A stretch of 43,626 nucleotides of DNA, from the NCBI GenBank assembly GCA_001941045.1, contig MSHD01000043.1, positions 1 to 43,626 of the forward strand, given 5' to 3'. How positions within the stretch are numbered: the first letter of the stretch is position 1; each line of letters starts with the position of its first letter. Source of the DNA: Lachnospiraceae bacterium Zagget2 (lineage in GTDB: Bacteria; Bacillota; Clostridia; Lachnospirales; Lachnospiraceae). Both the position numbers and the translations under genes were made by a program. The notes below the pieces were generated by a model. The model saw nothing but the letters and a program-made list of their open reading frames with translations. It ran no database searches and had not been told where the DNA came from. Positions 41,690 to 43,626 of this stretch are shown one piece after another.

Positions 41690-43447
41690 ATGCAGGGAAG
41701 AACCCACAACTGCGGAGAGCTGAGGCTCAGCGATGTCGGACAGAAGGTCCGCCTGGTCGGCTGGTATGAGAACCTCCGCAAGGTCAGCAAAAATTTAGGA
41801 TTTCTGATTCTGAGGGATTTCTATGGAACGACGCAGATCGTGGTGGAGACTGAGGAGATCATGGAGCAGCTCTCGGATTACAACTATGAGTCGACGATCG
41901 CGGTCGAGGGCGAGGTGCGCGAGCGCAGCAGCAAGAACGCGAAGCTGCCGACCGGCGAGATCGAGGTCGTGCCGGAGAAGGTTGAGCTGCTCGGCCGCTG
42001 CCGCTACAATGAGCTGCCGTTCCAGATCAACCATTCGAAGGAGGCGGACGAAAACGCCCGCTTGAAATATCGTTACCTGGATCTGCGCAATCCGGCGGTG
42101 AAGGATCGGATCGTCCTGCGCAGCAAGGTCGTGGCCGATCTGCGCAGCAGTATGATCGCGCATGATTTCATGGAGATCACGACGCCGATCCTGACCTGCT
42201 CGTCCCCGGAAGGCGCGCGCGACTATCTGGTGCCCTCGCGGAATCATCCGGGCAAATTTTATGCGCTGCCGCAGGCGCCGCAGCAGTTCAAGCAGCTTCT
42301 GATGGCCTCCGGCTTTGACCGCTATTTCCAGATCGCACCCTGTTTCCGTGATGAGGACGCGCGCGCGGACCGCTCCCCGGGTGAGTTCTATCAGCTCGAC
42401 ATGGAGATGGCCTTCGCGGATCAAGAGGACGTCTTCGCAGTACTCGAGGATGTGCTGCCGCCGGTCTTCTCAAAATATGGTATTTATAAAGAGGCTTCCA
42501 AACCGCCCTTCCGCCGCATCGCCTATCTCGACGCGATGGAGCGCTACGGCACGGACAAACCAGATCTGCGGATTAATCTGACCGTGCAGGATGCGACCGA
42601 AACGCTTGCGGACTGCGGCTTCGGACCTTTTGAAGGAAATAAAGTGAAGGCGATCGTCGCCCCGGCATTCTCCGGCACGCGCAAGGTCATCGACCGGCTG
42701 TGTGCGGATGTGGAGGTGCAGAGCGGTCAGAAAGCCTACTGGTTCCGCCTGGACGACAAGGGCGAACTCGTCGGCGGCACTTCCAAATTCCTGCAGGAAA
42801 GAAAAGAGACAGTCGTCGCGGCGCTGGGCCTGAAACCCGGCGACTTCGTGGGACTTACCGCGGGCGACCTGAAGACCGCGCAGAAGACAGCGGGCGTCCT
42901 GCGCACAAAGCTCGGCGGCCTCAGCGACGCTTATATGAAGAAAGACTGCTACGAATTCTGCTGGATCGTGGATTTTCCGATGTACGAGATCGGCGAGGAG
43001 TCCGGCGAGCTGGAATTCTGCCACAATCCTTTCTCGATGCCGCAGGGCGGTCTGAAGGCCCTGGAGGAGCAGGATCCGCTCGAGATTCTGGCCTGGCAGT
43101 ACGATCTCGTCTGCAACGGCGTGGAGCTCTCGTCCGGCGCAGTCCGGAATCACGACCCGGAGATCATGGTGAAAGCCTTCCAGATCGTGGGCCTTGGCGA
43201 GGAGGATGTGAAGGCGAAATTCCCGGCCATGTACAACGCGTTCTGCTACGGCGCGCCGCCCCACGCGGGCATCGCCCCGGGCGTCGACCGCATGGTCATG
43301 CTGATCGCCGGTGAGGAGAGCATCCGTGAGATTATTCCCTTCCCGATGAACAAGAACGCGCAGGATGTCATGATGGGCGCGCCGGCCGAGGTCGAGCCGC
43401 GGCAGCTTGAGGATGTGCACATCCAGATTGTGAGAGAAGAGAAGTAA
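41690..43447 (+). CDS. aspS: Aspartate-tRNA ligase
   Basis: A 585-residue bacterial-type class II synthetase. The N-terminal OB-fold anticodon domain (RTHNCGELRLSDVGQKVRLV) is followed by YRYLDLRNPAVKDR, TPILTCSSPEGARDYLVPSR, LPQAPQQFKQLLMASGFDRY, motif 2 FRDEDARADRSPGEFYQLDM, the GAD insertion domain, and motif 3 APGVDRMVMLIAG. GAGAGGAAAAGG precedes ATG 41690. Whether it also charges tRNA-Asn cannot be judged without seeing whether asnS or gatCAB exists in the genome. Confidence 0.95.
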   Translation: MQGRTHNCGELRLSDVGQKVRLVGWYENLRKVSKNLGFLILRDFYGTTQIVVETEEIMEQLSDYNYESTIAVEGEVRERSSKNAKLPTGEIEVVPEKVELLGRCRYNELPFQINHSKEADENARLKYRYLDLRNPAVKDRIVLRSKVVADLRSSMIAHDFMEITTPILTCSSPEGARDYLVPSRNHPGKFYALPQAPQQFKQLLMASGFDRYFQIAPCFRDEDARADRSPGEFYQLDMEMAFADQEDVFAVLEDVLPPVFSKYGIYKEASKPPFRRIAYLDAMERYGTDKPDLRINLTVQDATETLADCGFGPFEGNKVKAIVAPAFSGTRKVIDRLCADVEVQSGQKAYWFRLDDKGELVGGTSKFLQERKETVVAALGLKPGDFVGLTAGDLKTAQKTAGVLRTKLGGLSDAYMKKDCYEFCWIVDFPMYEIGEESGELEFCHNPFSMPQGGLKALEEQDPLEILAWQYDLVCNGVELSSGAVRNHDPEIMVKAFQIVGLGEEDVKAKFPAMYNAFCYGAPPHAGIAPGVDRMVMLIAGEESIREIIPFPMNKNAQDVMMGAPAEVEPRQLEDVHIQIVREEK

Positions 43448-43463
43448 GCGAAGTGAAAGAAGG

Positions 43464-43493
43464 GAGCCTGCGGCATGTGCCGCAGGCTCTTTT
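43464..43493 (+). terminator. Intrinsic terminator after hemZ-hisS-aspS
   Basis: GAGCCTGCGGCA (43464-43475) pairs perfectly with TGCCGCAGGCTC (43478-43489), followed by T4 (43490-43493), 17 nt after the aspS stop. Confidence 0.85.
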
Positions 43494-43562
43494 GTGCAAC
43501 TTCACAAATAATATGAACAATCTGTAAACACTGGTGACATAATCCGTTTTTTCGTGTATACT
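43490..43562 (+). promoter_or_regulatory. Promoter with conserved upstream box (copy 2)
   Basis: TTTGTGCAAC, ATATGAACAAT and TGTAAA reappear in the same order and almost the same spacing as at 28976, ending 9 bp before GTGACA (43534-43539), a 17-bp spacer and TATACT (43557-43562). The gene it drives lies beyond the window; 43563-43626 holds nothing I recognise. Confidence 0.6.
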
Positions 43563-43626
43563 ATCCCTATCCTGTCCGGCCGGACATTGAAAGCGCACAT
43601 TGCGCAGTGTGCGCATCCCCTCATTT

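Noticed and set aside
1-43626. CRISPR array, insertion sequence, prophage or rRNA operon
   Set aside because: I found no regularly spaced repeats, transposase with terminal repeats, phage structural genes or rRNA sequence.

Overview
The window looks like a chromosomal segment of a moderately GC-rich member of the Bacillota, most likely Clostridia close to Lachnospiraceae. The reasons are strong AGGAGG-type ribosome binding sites, frequent TTG/GTG starts, a tRNA gene without encoded CCA, an oxygen-independent HemZ, a SUV3-like helicase, the apt-rel pair, and a SipW/class B sortase secretion cluster. The lineage is inferred from gene content, not from a marker-gene comparison.

Layout. 1-424 is the start of a MATE exporter (minus strand) behind a MerR-type promoter with a 19-bp spacer. 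706-1879 holds a shortened ArsC/Spx-like protein and glutamate 5-kinase (proB). 1859-6897 (minus) is a three-gene cassette: a TerB_N/TerB_C protein broken by one in-frame stop, a BrxD-like P-loop ATPase and an Lhr/BrxHI-like helicase; it is the best candidate for a genome-defence or DNA-processing system. 7026-11193 is a MarR regulator with an asymmetric heterodimeric ABC exporter. 11276-22501 (minus) is a tightly coupled surface-protein operon. In transcription order it runs: a membrane protein frameshifted at a T8 tract, class B sortase, two SipW-type secreted proteins, signal peptidase SipW, a third SipW-type protein, a small protein with a sorting signal, and a 2199-residue VWA/SdrD/SpaA/InlB/glycine-rich adhesin. 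A structured leader precedes it.

22833-28024 is a branched-chain amino acid type ABC transporter operon (livJHMGF-like) whose binding-protein gene carries an internal deletion and frameshift, followed by a cytidylate-kinase-like gene. 28163-30046 has a SpoU methyltransferase and an Rpn-family remnant lacking its nuclease core. 30243-43447 is mostly housekeeping: thioesterase, GNAT, SUV3-like helicase, tRNA-Val, recJ, apt, rel, an MBL hydrolase, hemZ, hisS and aspS.

Cross-cutting themes. (1) Five genes in the first 30 kb are shortened or interrupted, so either several accessory functions are decaying or the assembly has local errors. (2) A conserved box of about 40 bp sits directly upstream of two promoters 14.5 kb apart. 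(3) Three intrinsic-terminator hairpins lie just upstream of genes (liv operon, recJ, hemZ) where they could act as attenuators.
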